Below the pieces are notes generated by a model. The model did not search any database. It was given only the letters and a program-made list of their open reading frames with translations, and was not told where the DNA came from. From Rickettsiales bacterium (lineage in GTDB: Bacteria > Pseudomonadota > Alphaproteobacteria > Rickettsiales > UBA3002): 5,878 nucleotides of DNA. A program made the position numbers and the translations under genes. Shown in pieces: positions 5,491 to 5,878 of the stretch. Every line of letters starts with the position of its first letter. Position 1 is the first letter of the stretch. The stretch spans positions 1 to 5,878 of the forward strand of contig JAJTIB010000116.1 of NCBI GenBank assembly GCA_021300075.1. Direction: 5' to 3'.

Positions 5491-5497
5491 CCGCCCC

Positions 5498-5878
5498 ATG
5501 CAACGCCGTGGATTCAGCCTCATCGAACTCTCCATCGTGCTGGTAATTCTGGGCTTGCTCGTCGGCGGAATTCTCGTCGGCCAGACCATGATTCGCAATG
5601 CCGAGGTGGCTTCGGTCATCACCGAACGCGGAAAATACAAAGACGCTGTTCTGGCGTTTCGTGATAAATACGCTTCCTTTCCCGGCGATATGCCGGATGC
5701 GACAAATTATTGGGATAGCGCCGGCGGCGATGGCAGCAATCCTGGCTGTCTTAACGGCCAGACCACTTCAGCAATCGCTACCTGTAACGGCAATGGGAAT
5801 GGTTTGGTGGCAGATGGCGGCGCCAGCTTCTCGGAGCGTTTCACCCTGTGGAAACATCTGGCCAACGCTTCCCTGATC
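5498..5878 (+). CDS. Prepilin-like protein with N-terminal cleavage/methylation signal, 3' end outside the window
   Basis: The frame runs 127 codons from 5498 to the last base with no stop. It begins MQRRGFSLIELSIVLVILG, a textbook class III (type IV pilin-like) signal. Prepilin peptidase would cut between Gly5 and Phe6, Phe6 would be N-methylated, and Glu10 is the conserved Glu+5. Residues 6-28 form the hydrophobic helix that anchors the subunit in the inner membrane and packs in the fibre core. The next part holds KYKDAVLAFRDKYASFPGDMPDATNYW (46-72), a pattern I associate with alphaproteobacterial pseudopilin-like proteins. Two cysteines (84 and 96) bracket a short loop followed by a Gly/Asn-rich NGNGNG stretch, possibly a disulfide and a metal-binding turn. 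It could be a type IV pilus, type II secretion or minor-pilin subunit; context does not decide. Confidence 0.9.
   Translation, partial: MQRRGFSLIELSIVLVILGLLVGGILVGQTMIRNAEVASVITERGKYKDAVLAFRDKYASFPGDMPDATNYWDSAGGDGSNPGCLNGQTTSAIATCNGNGNGLVADGGASFSERFTLWKHLANASLI

Larger units (their letters stand above)
5094..5497. other. Divergent intergenic region between the ybjN-like gene and the prepilin gene
   Basis: These 404 bases hold no coding region that I can support. They carry the ybjN ribosome binding site (5102-5106), two direct copies of CGGTCGCC 16 bases apart (5152-5159 and 5168-5175), a dyad at 5274-5302, an 87-base inverted-repeat element (5377-5463) and the prepilin ribosome binding site (5485-5490). 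Promoters for both genes must lie here. The best plus-strand candidate is weak: TTGAAT (5235-5240), a 16-base spacer and TAAAAA (5257-5262). Confidence 0.6.

Overview
The window looks like ordinary chromosome from an alphaproteobacterium. The evidence is the sequence of the EF-Tu, S10, L3 and L4 proteins, a short phasin of the kind common in polyhydroxyalkanoate-handling alphaproteobacteria, a YbjN-family gene next to proC, and an extragenic repeat beginning GTCATTGCGAGG, a word common in Rickettsiales-like genomes. The lineage is inferred from familiarity with these families; no search was run. There is no rRNA, tRNA, CRISPR array, insertion sequence or prophage gene, and I found no clear new biological system. 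The interest lies mainly in regulatory and repeat DNA between the genes.

Right to left on the minus strand, positions 5093 to 1 hold: a YbjN-domain protein (4590-5093); proC, the last enzyme of proline synthesis (3620-4417); a phasin (3011-3463) with its own strong promoter and a clear rho-independent terminator; then tuf (1669-2859), rpsJ (1201-1533), rplC (457-1188) and the start of rplD (447 to beyond base 1). The last four are the tuf/S10 translation block. The phasin terminator separates this block from upstream transcription, and the usual str-operon genes (fusA, rpsG, rpsL) do not lie just upstream of tuf.

An intergenic region of about 400 bases (5094-5497) separates the divergent ybjN-like gene from a plus-strand type IV prepilin-like gene (5498 to beyond the window end). 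It holds an 87-base nested inverted repeat and a smaller dyad, and no gene that I can support.

The most informative non-coding region is the phasin promoter. A TTGACA-N17-TATATT promoter has two near-identical 20-base boxes, one upstream of the -35 and one covering the -10 and probable start point. Each is centred on a TGC-N3-GCA dyad, the arrangement expected for a repressor such as PhaR. Other points worth a second look are an imperfect inverted repeat between tuf and rpsJ, the lack of a Shine-Dalgarno sequence at rpsJ, and a hairpin that would cover the proC ribosome binding site.
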